DNA of 64,000 nt, taken from positions 2,480,001-2,544,000 of the forward strand of contig NC_009523.1 of the NCBI RefSeq assembly GCF_000016665.1, in the 5' to 3' direction. The DNA comes from Roseiflexus sp. RS-1. GTDB lineage: Bacteria > Chloroflexota > Chloroflexia > Chloroflexales > Roseiflexaceae. The notes beneath the pieces were generated by a model, which made no database searches, had not been told where the DNA came from, and saw only the letters and a list, made by a program, of their open reading frames with translations. Positions 52,478 to 60,886 of this stretch are shown piece by piece. A program made the translations under genes and the position numbers. Position 1 is the first letter of the stretch, and every line of letters begins with the position of its first letter.

Positions 52478-53056
52478 GTGAAATCGAATCCCCATGTGTT
52501 GACGTATCAGGACGAAGTGCTCGCCGATGGCAGTTTGCGCCGTTCCTTCAGCGATGGTCGCTACGAATGGCGTCGTCGTCTGCCGGACGGACGGGTCGAG
52601 TGGCAGGATAGTCAGGGGTATGCAGGGATAGACGAGTTGCTCGGTGACGGTATCATCAAGCGCACATTCAATAATGGACAGGTCATCTATGCCCGTGAAC
52701 AGGGGTATGGGCGCACACTCTGGCATGGTGGAAGGGTGTTGACGGTGAACCAGACGTCGTTTAGTGGTCGAGTGGGTATGATCCTGGCATCTATGGGCGC
52801 CGGGTTTCTGCTTGGCGCACTCGTGCCGCCGCCGGAGTTTCTGTCGCCTGAGGAAGAAGAAATGTTGCGCCAGAAAGCGCTGCAACAACAGCAGACCGGT
52901 TATGGGAGCGATGGCGGCATCGGCGGCGGCGGTGTCGATACTGATTGGGATAGCAGTTATAGCGACGATAGTGCAATACAGTATGAACCTGTTGAACAGG
53001 GATCGGAATTTGACAGTGACGATATTGGCGATCTTGATGTCGGAGACTTCGGATGA
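52478..53056 (+). CDS. MORN-like protein with membrane segment and acidic tail
   Basis: 192 residues from GTG 52478, chosen because GGAGG at 52468-52472 is optimally spaced to it (GTG 52472 lies inside that site). The N-terminal 80 residues have short repeats with D-G-x-hydrophobic pattern (VLADGSLRRSFSDGRYEW, LPDGRVEWQDSQGY, LGDGIIKRTFNNGQVIY), MORN-like beta hairpins. A hydrophobic segment (MILASMGAGFLLGALVPP) is at about 107-124. The last 55 residues are Gly/Asp/Ser/Glu-rich. The stop overlaps the next start (ATGA). Possibly a scaffold or modification substrate for the operon's enzymes; that is inference. Confidence 0.7.
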   Translation: MKSNPHVLTYQDEVLADGSLRRSFSDGRYEWRRRLPDGRVEWQDSQGYAGIDELLGDGIIKRTFNNGQVIYAREQGYGRTLWHGGRVLTVNQTSFSGRVGMILASMGAGFLLGALVPPPEFLSPEEEEMLRQKALQQQQTGYGSDGGIGGGGVDTDWDSSYSDDSAIQYEPVEQGSEFDSDDIGDLDVGDFG

Positions 53057-54729
53057 TTGAGACGACAATCACAGAATCGGTTAGCGGTCGTCTTGCCTCC
53101 TGGATCGAGCCCGACGGACGTCGGTCGGAAACGTACCGGCTCGATGGTCTGGTTGCGGCTGGCTCGGTGCGGTTGTTCAACCGTGCCTCTCTGATCGATG
53201 CGCTGCGGCGCGATGGCGTCTCATTGCCGGACGATTGCGCCGATGGGATGATCCTGTTGCGCCTGTACACACAGTATGGTTCGCGTGGCTTTGCGCTTGC
53301 CAATGGTATGTTTGCGCTCGCCATCCTCGACGGCGAAGACCTGATCCTGGTGCGCGATCACGCTGGAGCGCGCACGCTGTTCTATACCCGCTTCGAGGAA
53401 CGATGGGTCGCTTCTGCGTCACTGGGCGCGTTGCGTTCCCTGATCGGTCAGCATGCGCGCCTGAACCTGAATGCCGTCCGTTCGTTCCTGACGTTTGCCT
53501 ATCTGCCGGGTGACGAAACGCTGATCGATGGCGTGTACGAGATGCGTCCAGGGCGTTGTCTCCGCCTGTGCGCCGATGGTGCGCGCCGTGAGGACGTCTT
53601 CTGGGAGCCGCGCGAATATGAATGGTGCGAAGCTGACCCGCCAGAAGTATATGCACAGCGGTTGCGCAATCTGCTCGAACAGGCGGTTGCTGCACGCCTG
53701 CCGGTCAACCAGGACGTGGGGGTCTTCCTCTCTGGCGGCATCGACAGCAGCCTGGTCACTGCGCTGGCAGCACGGTTGCACGACCGACCGGTACGCACGT
53801 ATGCGATCAATTTTGGCGATGAATACCCCAACGAACTGGCGTACTCCGGTCTGGTCGCTGCACACTGCCGTACAACGCATACTGTGCTCACATTCGATGG
53901 AAAGACTGTCGCCGACCATCTGGCGGAAACCGTTGCCCTGCTCGACTGTCCGGTCGGCGACCCGCTCACCACGCCCAACCTGCTCCTGGCGCGCGCCGCA
54001 GCGCGTGATGGTCTGGCGGTGATCCTGAACGGCGAAGGCGGCGATCCGGTGTTTGGCGGTCCCAAGAACCTGCCGATGCTGATGTTCGAGTTCCACCGCG
54101 ATGATCCAGACCCGGCGGCGCGGGCACGCGCCTATTTGCGCTCGTATCAGAAGTGCTACGGCGAACTGGATCGGTTGCTCACCCCCGATGTGCTGGAAGC
54201 GTTGCGTGATGCGCCATCGCTGGAGCGCCACGTGCAACCGTACCTCGAGTCGCCGCGCATGACCTCGTTCCTGAACCGTCTGCTGTACACCAACCTGCGC
54301 ACGAAAGGCGCGCACCACATTCTGCCGAAAGTCGAGCGCCTGACCGCAGCCAGTGGTGTCGAAGGGCGTTCGCCGCTGTTTGACCCGCACCTGATCGATG
54401 CTGCATTTGCGACACCGCCTGCTTTGAAACTCCACGGTTTGCAGGAAAAATGGATCCTGAAGCTCGCAGTGCGCGATCTTCTTCCGGAGACCATTCTGAA
54501 CCGTCCCAAGAGCGGTATGTTGATGCCGGTGCAGTACTGGCTGCACGGTCCGTTGCGCGAGATGGCGAACGACCTGTTGCTGGGATCACAGGCGCAGGCG
54601 CGGGGTCTCTTTCGTGAACAGACGGTGCGTGTCTGGATGCAGGGCAGGGGTCTGATCTGGCGGCGTCACGGTCAATTCATCTGGTTGCTGCTCACGCTGG
54701 AACTGTGGTTGCGCGCATATCGATTGTAG
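53053..54729 (+). CDS. asparagine-synthetase-like amidotransferase lacking the glutaminase Cys
   Basis: 558 residues. The C-terminal synthetase domain has the PP-loop FLSGGIDSS (225-233), NGEGGDPVFGG and GVEGRSPLFD typical of AsnB-family enzymes that adenylate a carboxylate. The N-terminal amidotransferase fold is recognisable (MFALAILDGEDLILVRDHAG near 86-105), but the protein starts MIETT and has no Cys2, so it cannot hydrolyse glutamine in the normal way. Relatives with this lesion make beta-lactam, lasso-type or other amide bonds with an amine as acceptor. ATG overlaps the stop before it. Confidence 0.85.
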   Translation: MIETTITESVSGRLASWIEPDGRRSETYRLDGLVAAGSVRLFNRASLIDALRRDGVSLPDDCADGMILLRLYTQYGSRGFALANGMFALAILDGEDLILVRDHAGARTLFYTRFEERWVASASLGALRSLIGQHARLNLNAVRSFLTFAYLPGDETLIDGVYEMRPGRCLRLCADGARREDVFWEPREYEWCEADPPEVYAQRLRNLLEQAVAARLPVNQDVGVFLSGGIDSSLVTALAARLHDRPVRTYAINFGDEYPNELAYSGLVAAHCRTTHTVLTFDGKTVADHLAETVALLDCPVGDPLTTPNLLLARAAARDGLAVILNGEGGDPVFGGPKNLPMLMFEFHRDDPDPAARARAYLRSYQKCYGELDRLLTPDVLEALRDAPSLERHVQPYLESPRMTSFLNRLLYTNLRTKGAHHILPKVERLTAASGVEGRSPLFDPHLIDAAFATPPALKLHGLQEKWILKLAVRDLLPETILNRPKSGMLMPVQYWLHGPLREMANDLLLGSQAQARGLFREQTVRVWMQGRGLIWRRHGQFIWLLLTLELWLRAYRL

Positions 54730-54736
54730 CAGGATC

Positions 54737-56164
54737 GTGGAACTTCTCCGGCATCCCGATAGCGTTGCGGGTGACCTGTTCGAAGCCTTCACCGCCCATG
54801 GTTTGATCTACGGAACGGGGGAGGCATATCCGTCGTTGATTACACCTTCGTCGTGCGTGCTCGACGGCGCTGAAACTGCGGCAATAACCGCTGATCTTGC
54901 GCTGATCTGGCGCTTCTACCGCACCTGGAACGATCTGTACCGCGCGTCGCTGGCGGGTGAAGAGCCGCGCTGGATTGCCGATCTGTGCGAATATGGACTT
55001 CGTCCCGAAGAAGTTCAGGCGCAGCGTATCACGCTTGCCGCCGGTCTCGAACCACGTTTCTGTCGGGTGGACTATATCGCAATCGGTGCAACGCGGGCGA
55101 TTGCCGAAGTGCAGTGGAAATCGGGCGGGGTCGGTCTCTTCTTCGGGATTCATGACATCTGCGCCGGTGTCGCATCGGCAACCGCTGTGCGTGCTGGCGA
55201 TCTGGTGCAGGGGTTACGCGCGCTGATCCTGCGCTGCGGCAATGGTGAACCGGTTGCTGTCAATGCTGTTCGTTCGGTCTGGCTACGCGGTGAGCACTAC
55301 CTGCGACGCGTTTGCGACCATCAGGGCATGCGCTATATCGTTTTCGACCGACGCGAAGGGATGCGGCGGATTGTCGAGCGGAGCGGCAATGTCATGGTGA
55401 CCGACGGCGGGAAACTGCTGCGGATCGATTTCCTGTATGCTCAGGAATTGTTACCGGCGATCGCGCCGCCGATGATTGTGCGCCTGGCGCGCGCCGCCGC
55501 TGATGGCAGGCTCTGGATCGAAACGCCGATCAACTATGTGTACCGTCAGAAGTGGGGAATGGCGCTGCCATTTATGCCTGCCTATGCGCACCTGTTCGAT
55601 GCACGGCTACGCGCATTGTTTGGTGCAGTCGTCCTGGTGCATCCCCGAACAATCGATCTCTCTCCGCTCGCCGATGGCGCACCTGAAGGGATCGCGCGTC
55701 AGTTATGTTCGATCCGCACCCTGGACGACCTTGCCCATCTGTCGACCGCCGCGCGGCGCATGCTGGTGTTGAAGTGCGGTGCGGGCATCGGGGCATACTA
55801 CAGCCAGGGACGTGGCGTGCTGCGTCTCAACGGTTCGCGCAGCGCAGCCCAAAAAACGCTGGCATTTGTGAAAGAACGGCTGGCGCAGGGGGAACCGTGG
55901 ATTATCCAGCGCTATGTTGATGTGACCTATCCGCTGGACGTATGCCCGCCATGGGCGCTGCACGCATTGCAGCCCATCGACGCCCACGCCCGTTTTATGG
56001 TCTACGCAACCGTCGATCCAGCCGGATCGCCACAGATGATCGGCGGGTTGGGCAACTTCAGCAGCGATTGGAAGGTCAGCGGCAGATCGGCGCGTATCGA
56101 CGAACACGGGCGCATCGTGGGCGCAGCGTTCAATGATATGCGTTGGGTTGGAGGTGAGGAGTAG
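54737..56164 (+). CDS. putative ATP-grasp-like ligase
   Basis: 475 residues from GTG 54737, with AGCAGGA upstream. The middle (LRIDFLYAQELLPAIAPPMI, then GRLWIETPINYVYRQKWGMA) and the end (WIIQRYVDVTYPLDV, FMVYATVDPAGSPQMIGGLG) resemble the permuted ATP-grasp/glutathionylspermidine-synthase-like fold, in which a backbone of this order binds ATP and activates a carboxylate. I cannot confirm every ATP ligand by eye, so the assignment is tentative. It lies seven bases after the AsnB-like gene and ends the operon; heptamer-like sequence follows its stop. Confidence 0.55.
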   Translation: MELLRHPDSVAGDLFEAFTAHGLIYGTGEAYPSLITPSSCVLDGAETAAITADLALIWRFYRTWNDLYRASLAGEEPRWIADLCEYGLRPEEVQAQRITLAAGLEPRFCRVDYIAIGATRAIAEVQWKSGGVGLFFGIHDICAGVASATAVRAGDLVQGLRALILRCGNGEPVAVNAVRSVWLRGEHYLRRVCDHQGMRYIVFDRREGMRRIVERSGNVMVTDGGKLLRIDFLYAQELLPAIAPPMIVRLARAAADGRLWIETPINYVYRQKWGMALPFMPAYAHLFDARLRALFGAVVLVHPRTIDLSPLADGAPEGIARQLCSIRTLDDLAHLSTAARRMLVLKCGAGIGAYYSQGRGVLRLNGSRSAAQKTLAFVKERLAQGEPWIIQRYVDVTYPLDVCPPWALHALQPIDAHARFMVYATVDPAGSPQMIGGLGNFSSDWKVSGRSARIDEHGRIVGAAFNDMRWVGGEE

Positions 56165-56169
56165 GAATC

Positions 56170-56222
56170 TTTCCCGCACAACGTTCAACGTTGCAGGTTG
56201 AACGTTCAACCTTCACCCGTCA
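56170..56222. repeat. short AACGTTCAAC-type heptamer tract
   Basis: About six units including an inversion (CAACGTTGCAGGTTGAACG), between two convergent genes; it might fold as an RNA hairpin for both. Confidence 0.5.
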
Positions 56223-57009
56223 ACCTTTCCTGACGCCACGCTTCATACTCGCGGCGACCTTCGTCGCTCAGCGGATAGTAGACTTGGGGTGAGCCGCCCT
56301 GCGCCAGTTTCATGCGACTGAAATCTTCCCACTCCGCGTGATGACGCGCTACCCGCACCACTTCGCTCGCCAGTTGTTGCGGCACAACCACTGCCCCATC
56401 GTCGTCGGCAATAATAATGTCACCCGGCAGCGTCAGCGCCCGTCCGCATGCCACCGGTACATTGAAGCCCCACGGCATCAGACCGCCCTGAGTGGTGTAG
56501 TTCGGTGTGAACCCGACCGACCACAACGGCACATCGAGTTCCCGAATGCGCGCCCAATCGCGCACGCACCCGTCGACAACCATGCCTGCACCGCCGCGCC
56601 CTTTGAAGTACGTCGTCAACATCTCACCCACGCAACCGGTGGACAGATCGCCGAACGCCTGCACAACCAGCACATCACCCGGCTCAATCGTCTCAAACAC
56701 CTGCCATAGCGCACTGCTCTTCTCGGCGTGTTCCGCGCCCATGCCCGAAGGAATATCCTCGCGCTGCGGCATGAACTGGAGTGTCACCGCCGGACCGACG
56801 ACCCTGCGACCGGGAGTGCGCGGCAGTGGACCATGGATGAACGCGGAGCGGATCCCCATGGCATAGAGCGTTGCGCATGCCGCCGCGCTGCTCACATCAC
56901 GCAACTGCTCGATCAGCGCCCGCTCAGGGCGCACAATGCGCCCCTGAACCGGCAGGGTGATGTCGGCGGGGGGCAGCCGATCAACGCTGACAATCTCGTT
57001 GGGAATCAT
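56206..57009 (-). CDS. RraA-family protein (HMG/CHA aldolase-like)
   Basis: 267 residues from ATG 57009, preceded by AGGAGG; the longer frame to 57162 is not supported. The RraA fold signature is clear: GDVLVVQAFGDLSTGCVGEM, AGMVVDGCVRDWARIREL and PGDIIIADDDGAVVVPQQ. The family includes 4-hydroxy-4-methyl-2-oxoglutarate aldolases and oxaloacetate decarboxylases as well as the RNase E inhibitor. The Arg-Asp in VRDW and the acidic DDDG favour an aldolase/decarboxylase. Substrate not fixed. Confidence 0.85.
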   Translation of the reverse strand: MIPNEIVSVDRLPPADITLPVQGRIVRPERALIEQLRDVSSAAACATLYAMGIRSAFIHGPLPRTPGRRVVGPAVTLQFMPQREDIPSGMGAEHAEKSSALWQVFETIEPGDVLVVQAFGDLSTGCVGEMLTTYFKGRGGAGMVVDGCVRDWARIRELDVPLWSVGFTPNYTTQGGLMPWGFNVPVACGRALTLPGDIIIADDDGAVVVPQQLASEVVRVARHHAEWEDFSRMKLAQGGSPQVYYPLSDEGRREYEAWRQERLTGEG

Positions 57010-57052
57010 TCCATCCTCCTGGCGCGTCAGCAACCTGCGCATGGTTGCGCCA

Positions 57053-57994
57053 TTATACCGCCATCTCCATCTCTGCATCGTACACATGCCAGACGATGCG
57101 GCAGGCGACGGCGAATCCGCACGACTCAAACAGGCGCTGCGCCGGGGTATTCCAGCTCCCAACGCTGAGCAGCGCCTGCGCGATCCCGATCGCGCGCATG
57201 GTTCGTAACGCCAGCAGCAGCAGCGCGCGCCCTGCGCCCCGTCGTCGGTACGCGGGATGCACGCCGATCAGGTCAATCCAGGCAGCACTGAATCCAGGTC
57301 GCGTATTTTCCTCCGCGCAGACCGAACAGCGACAGAATGCCGCCAGCGCACCGTCCGGCGCAACAGCCGCCAGATCGAGCCGCGGATCGTATGCCGGGCT
57401 GCGCATCCACGCCACCCGTTCTGCCACCGTTTCGGATGCAGTTGCGAATGCGGCGTGATGAAGATCGACCAGCGCAGGCGCTTCGGACTCACCGGCGACG
57501 GTGCGCAGCGTGAAACCGGGAGGAATGGAAGGATCGGCAATCGGTTGATGGAGCCAGCGGCGCATACGGATCATATGCCACTCCTCGAGACGCAGACCGG
57601 CGCGCGCCAGCAATGCCATGCGGTGATGGTCGTCATCACGCACAGGAACGCAGAGGACGGTGCGCTCGCCGCACTGTTCCGCAAGAGTGCGCGCCCGTTC
57701 AGTCGCCCAGGTGAGCGCATGCATCTCAAGCGTTTCGTCGCCAGCCTGTGGCAAAGCGTGGTACAGGAAGATGTTACCCTCCCAGATCATTGCGAAAGCG
57801 ACAGGACGTTCACGATCATCGACCCACACCCGTGCATCGTTCGAGATGCCGGGTTGTGCACTGAGCCGCGCGCGGATGTCGTGAACGGGGGGCCAGGGAT
57901 CGGTGGGCGCTTCGGCGCGGCACGTGAGGATCAGGTCTATCACCCCCTCAAGATCGTCGGGGTGACGATACGGATGGCTCGCAGGCGGCTTCAT
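57053..57994 (-). CDS. two-domain GNAT-family acetyltransferase
   Basis: 313 residues, with two GNAT-like halves. The C-terminal half carries a good acetyl-CoA loop (LIGVHPAYRRRGAGRALLLLALRTM) and ends in RLFESCGFAVACRIVWHVY. The N-terminal half is degenerate. This tandem form resembles MshD-like or other duplicated GNATs; the substrate is unknown. The ATG lies 43 bases after a heptamer-containing gap, and a TATACT-like element near 58048-58055 on the minus strand could be its promoter. Confidence 0.83.
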   Translation of the reverse strand: MKPPASHPYRHPDDLEGVIDLILTCRAEAPTDPWPPVHDIRARLSAQPGISNDARVWVDDRERPVAFAMIWEGNIFLYHALPQAGDETLEMHALTWATERARTLAEQCGERTVLCVPVRDDDHHRMALLARAGLRLEEWHMIRMRRWLHQPIADPSIPPGFTLRTVAGESEAPALVDLHHAAFATASETVAERVAWMRSPAYDPRLDLAAVAPDGALAAFCRCSVCAEENTRPGFSAAWIDLIGVHPAYRRRGAGRALLLLALRTMRAIGIAQALLSVGSWNTPAQRLFESCGFAVACRIVWHVYDAEMEMAV

Positions 57995-58120
57995 TGTCGC
58001 CTCCTTTCACGAACGATCCTGTTCGACGTTGAACCGGTGTTATGTTCAGTATACCTGTTTTTGGAGGCTGGCGGGGTGGCGGTTTGTTTATGCGGGGGTA
58101 AGAGGCGAGCCGGGTTGCGG

Positions 58121-58220
58121 GTTGAACGTTGAACGTTGAACGTTGAACGTTGAACGTTGAACGTTGAACGTTGAACGTTGAGCGTTGAACGTTGAACGTT
58201 GAACGTTGAACGTTGAACGT
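58121..58220. repeat. GTTGAAC heptamer array
   Basis: About 14 nearly perfect GTTGAAC units, the most regular array in the window. The rest of the gap 57995-58383 shows no gene. Confidence 0.9.
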
Positions 58221-58383
58221 TACGGTTATGTGGTGCTCTTCGATTCAAGCCGCCTGGTTGACGAATCGCCATTCACGCCAACCATACCTCAATCCATGCA
58301 TCCCTGCCACTATGCTACGCTGATGATGACATCGTGCGTTATTCCTGTAACAACACGGGCAATTGTCAGGAAAGGTTTCTCCA

Positions 58384-59184
58384 ATGCTCGTCAATCGCAC
58401 AGCCGCGAAACCGCAGACCCATCGGTGGGTGTATCCGCTGACATATCTGCTGTTGCTGATTATCTTCTTCCTGCCGCTCTCCACCGAAAAACCGTATGCG
58501 CCGCAGGAAACCTCGAATGTCATCAGGGAACTCCTGTTCGTCACCAACAATCCGGCGCCGTACACCCTGCTGGCGCCGTTGTTTCACCTTGCCACCATCG
58601 GGTTGATCGTGCTGATTGCGCTGCGTCCTGCCTCTGCCGGTCGCGCCCTGGCAGCGTATATGGGGGTGAATTACCTGGTGATCGGGTGGGTTCAGTCGCA
58701 GGGTGTTACCGAGTCCTACGGCTATGTCGTGCACACGGGCAACCTGGTTGCGTGCGCACTGCTGGGAGTGATGTGGCTGGCGGTGTCCTTTCAGAACCGT
58801 CTCAACATTTCGTTCAACAACCTGGATTGGCGCCACTATCTGTTGCTGCCGCTTGCGCTGCTGGCATTCTGGTCGCCAGCTGCGGTCATCGACGGTGTCG
58901 TGTACCCCGACTTCAATCCGATCCTGTTGCTCACCTCACCGGCATATGGTCTCTCGTACTGCCTGACGACGCCGGTCTTTCTGTTTTTGCTGATCGTTGC
59001 GTTACCGAACGTTCCGCCGCTTGCCTATCGCATCACCGCATTCAACGCACTGCCCTACGGTCTCGTCAATATGATGTCGTGGTTCGATCCGGCAGTGTGG
59101 TGGATGGGGGTGTTGCACATACCATTGCTGGCATTGTCGATTGTCGCGCTCATTCTGGTGCGGCGTCAGGCGCCGGTTGCCTGA
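58384..59184 (+). CDS. multispanning membrane protein of unknown function
   Basis: 266 residues from ATG 58384, with AGGAAAGG upstream (a TTG seven codons earlier is unlikely). About eight hydrophobic segments begin with YPLTYLLLLIIFFLPLS and end with LLALSIVALILVRR. Polar conserved-looking loops carry EKPYAPQETSNVIREL and WFDPAVWWMG. No family is recognised. It stands alone. Confidence 0.72.
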   Translation: MLVNRTAAKPQTHRWVYPLTYLLLLIIFFLPLSTEKPYAPQETSNVIRELLFVTNNPAPYTLLAPLFHLATIGLIVLIALRPASAGRALAAYMGVNYLVIGWVQSQGVTESYGYVVHTGNLVACALLGVMWLAVSFQNRLNISFNNLDWRHYLLLPLALLAFWSPAAVIDGVVYPDFNPILLLTSPAYGLSYCLTTPVFLFLLIVALPNVPPLAYRITAFNALPYGLVNMMSWFDPAVWWMGVLHIPLLALSIVALILVRRQAPVA

Positions 59185-59287
59185 CCTGCTCCTCACGTGC
59201 GCATGATGCGCATTTCTATCTCTCTGTTGTTCAGATACCACTCAGTGTTGTCGAAACGCAACCATAGGTTAAGAAGCGACGACACTA

Positions 59288-59316
59288 TGTCGGATCAGGT
59301 TCAGATAGGGTATACT
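59288..59316 (+). promoter_or_regulatory. promoter of the FBP aldolase/phosphatase gene
   Basis: TGTCGG (59288-59293), 17 bases, TATACT (59311-59316). It would give a leader of about 190 bases containing a terminator-like fold. Confidence 0.55.
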
Positions 59317-59394
59317 ATACCTTGAACGGAGCAGTCCGTTCGCGTCTGGTGTGCCGCTGACGACGGTGTCTGCGCACATGTGCAATACCTCTCA

Positions 59395-59452
59395 ACACGC
59401 GTGGGCGTCCGTGTCGTGTGCGGCAGCGGGCGCAACGGCGCGTGTTTTTTTT
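59395..59452 (+). terminator. possible attenuator in the FBP aldolase/phosphatase leader
   Basis: ACACGCG (59395-59401) pairs with CGCGTGT (59439-59445), followed at once by seven Ts (59446-59452). It lies inside the leader, 60 bases before the start codon, so it would work as an attenuator. The loop is long (37 bases) and may hold a further stem. Confidence 0.5.
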
Positions 59453-59511
59453 CTCCAGACGGCACAGCACGATGCCACGCGCCGATTGCCAGCGAGGAAG
59501 GAGGAATCGCT

Positions 59512-60669
59512 ATGGCAGCGGAACTGACGATCAGTTGCATCAAGGCTGATGTCGGCGGATTTGTCGGGCATTCGGCGATCCATCCGGCGTTGCAGGACGA
59601 AGCCGGGCGGCAACTGGAGATCGCGCGTCGTCGCGGTATGTTGATCGATTTCCACGTCACTGCGTGCGGTGATGACCTGGGGTTGCTGATGACCCATCGT
59701 CTGGGGATCGACAACCATGAGGTCCATCGGCTTGCCTGGGATGTATTCGATATCTGCACCCGTGTGGCGAAGGAACTGAAACTGTACGGCGCCGGACAGG
59801 ACCTGCTGAAGGATGCATTTTCCGGCAACGTGCGCGGGATGGGTCCGGGGATCGCCGAAATGACGATTGTCGAGCGTCCATCGGAGCCGATCATTGTCTT
59901 CTTCGCCGACAAAACCAGCGCAGGGGCGTGGAACCTGCCGCTTTTCCGCATGTTCGCCGATCCGTTCAACACGGCGGGTCTGGTGATTTCACCGGCGATG
60001 CACGACGGGTTTCGCTTCCGCGTGCTGGATGTCAGGAAGGGCACGACGATCACCCTCAGCACGCCGGAAGAGATGTACGACCTGCTGGTCTTCATTGGCG
60101 CACCGGGGCGCTACGTCGTCGAACGTGTGACGGCGAAGAGCACCGGCGCGATTGGTGCGGTTTCGTCAACGCAACGACTGGCGCTGATTGCCGGGCGCTA
60201 TGTCGGGAAGGACGACCCGGTGTGCATCGTGCGGGCGCAGGGCGAGTTCCCGGCGGTCGGCGAGGTGCTGGAGCCATTCACCATGCCGCACATCGTCGAG
60301 GGGTGGATGCGCGGATCGCACTACGGTCCGCTGATGCCGTGTCGTGTGGGAGACGCCCATCCGGGGCGCTTTGACGGACCGCCGCGGGTCATTGCGTTAG
60401 GGTTCCAGATCGCCGAGGGACAGTTGATCGGACCGCGGGATATGTTCGATGATCCCAGTTTTGATGAGGCGCGTCATTTGTGCAACGTCATCGCCGATCA
60501 TCTGCGCCGTCATGGACCGTTCGAGCCGCATCGTCTGCCGATGGAAGAAATGGAGTACACCACGCTTCCAGAGGTGATGAAAAAACTGGCAGACCGCTGG
60601 CAACCGGTGAATGGTCATGCGGTGAGCGGCGAAGTGGTGGAGACGTTGCCCGCCAGCGTTGCATCGTGA
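59512..60669 (+). CDS. bifunctional fructose-1,6-bisphosphate aldolase/phosphatase
   Basis: An archaeal-type gluconeogenic enzyme that condenses triose phosphates and dephosphorylates the product. 385 residues from ATG 59512, preceded by GGAAGGAGG. It has the metal-binding start TISCIKADVGGFVGHS, FFADKTSAGAWNLPLFRMFADPFNTAGL, and Tyr230-x-x-Lys233 in GRYVGKDDPV, matching the Schiff-base Tyr/Lys pair of characterised homologues. It fits an autotroph making sugars from fixed carbon. A small protein gene follows 16 bases later. Confidence 0.95.
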   Translation: MAAELTISCIKADVGGFVGHSAIHPALQDEAGRQLEIARRRGMLIDFHVTACGDDLGLLMTHRLGIDNHEVHRLAWDVFDICTRVAKELKLYGAGQDLLKDAFSGNVRGMGPGIAEMTIVERPSEPIIVFFADKTSAGAWNLPLFRMFADPFNTAGLVISPAMHDGFRFRVLDVRKGTTITLSTPEEMYDLLVFIGAPGRYVVERVTAKSTGAIGAVSSTQRLALIAGRYVGKDDPVCIVRAQGEFPAVGEVLEPFTMPHIVEGWMRGSHYGPLMPCRVGDAHPGRFDGPPRVIALGFQIAEGQLIGPRDMFDDPSFDEARHLCNVIADHLRRHGPFEPHRLPMEEMEYTTLPEVMKKLADRWQPVNGHAVSGEVVETLPASVAS

Positions 60670-60685
60670 TTGAAAGGAGGGGGCA

Positions 60686-60886
60686 ATGCCGATCTGTGAC
60701 TGGAGACATGCTGAGGAGCGTGCCGCGCACCTGATCGATGATCGTCAACATTACGTGGAAGGGGCGATCATCGACTGGCTGATCCGCACTGGACAGTGGG
60801 ATCCGCAGGCAGAAGAAAAGATCCGCGCCTGGCTCGAACGTCAGGCGGCGGAACTGGCTGAGCAGCAGCGGCAGGCGCGCAGTTAA
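60686..60886 (+). CDS. small charged protein of unknown function
   Basis: 66 residues, preceded by a strong site AAAGGAGG. The sequence is helical and charged (WRHAEERAAHLIDDRQHYVEG..WLIRTGQWDPQAEEKIRAWLE). It lies 16 bases after the FBP aldolase/phosphatase gene and is likely cotranscribed, so it might be a partner or regulator. No family is recognised. Its stop overlaps the stop of the convergent hydrolase gene. Confidence 0.65.
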   Translation: MPICDWRHAEERAAHLIDDRQHYVEGAIIDWLIRTGQWDPQAEEKIRAWLERQAAELAEQQRQARS

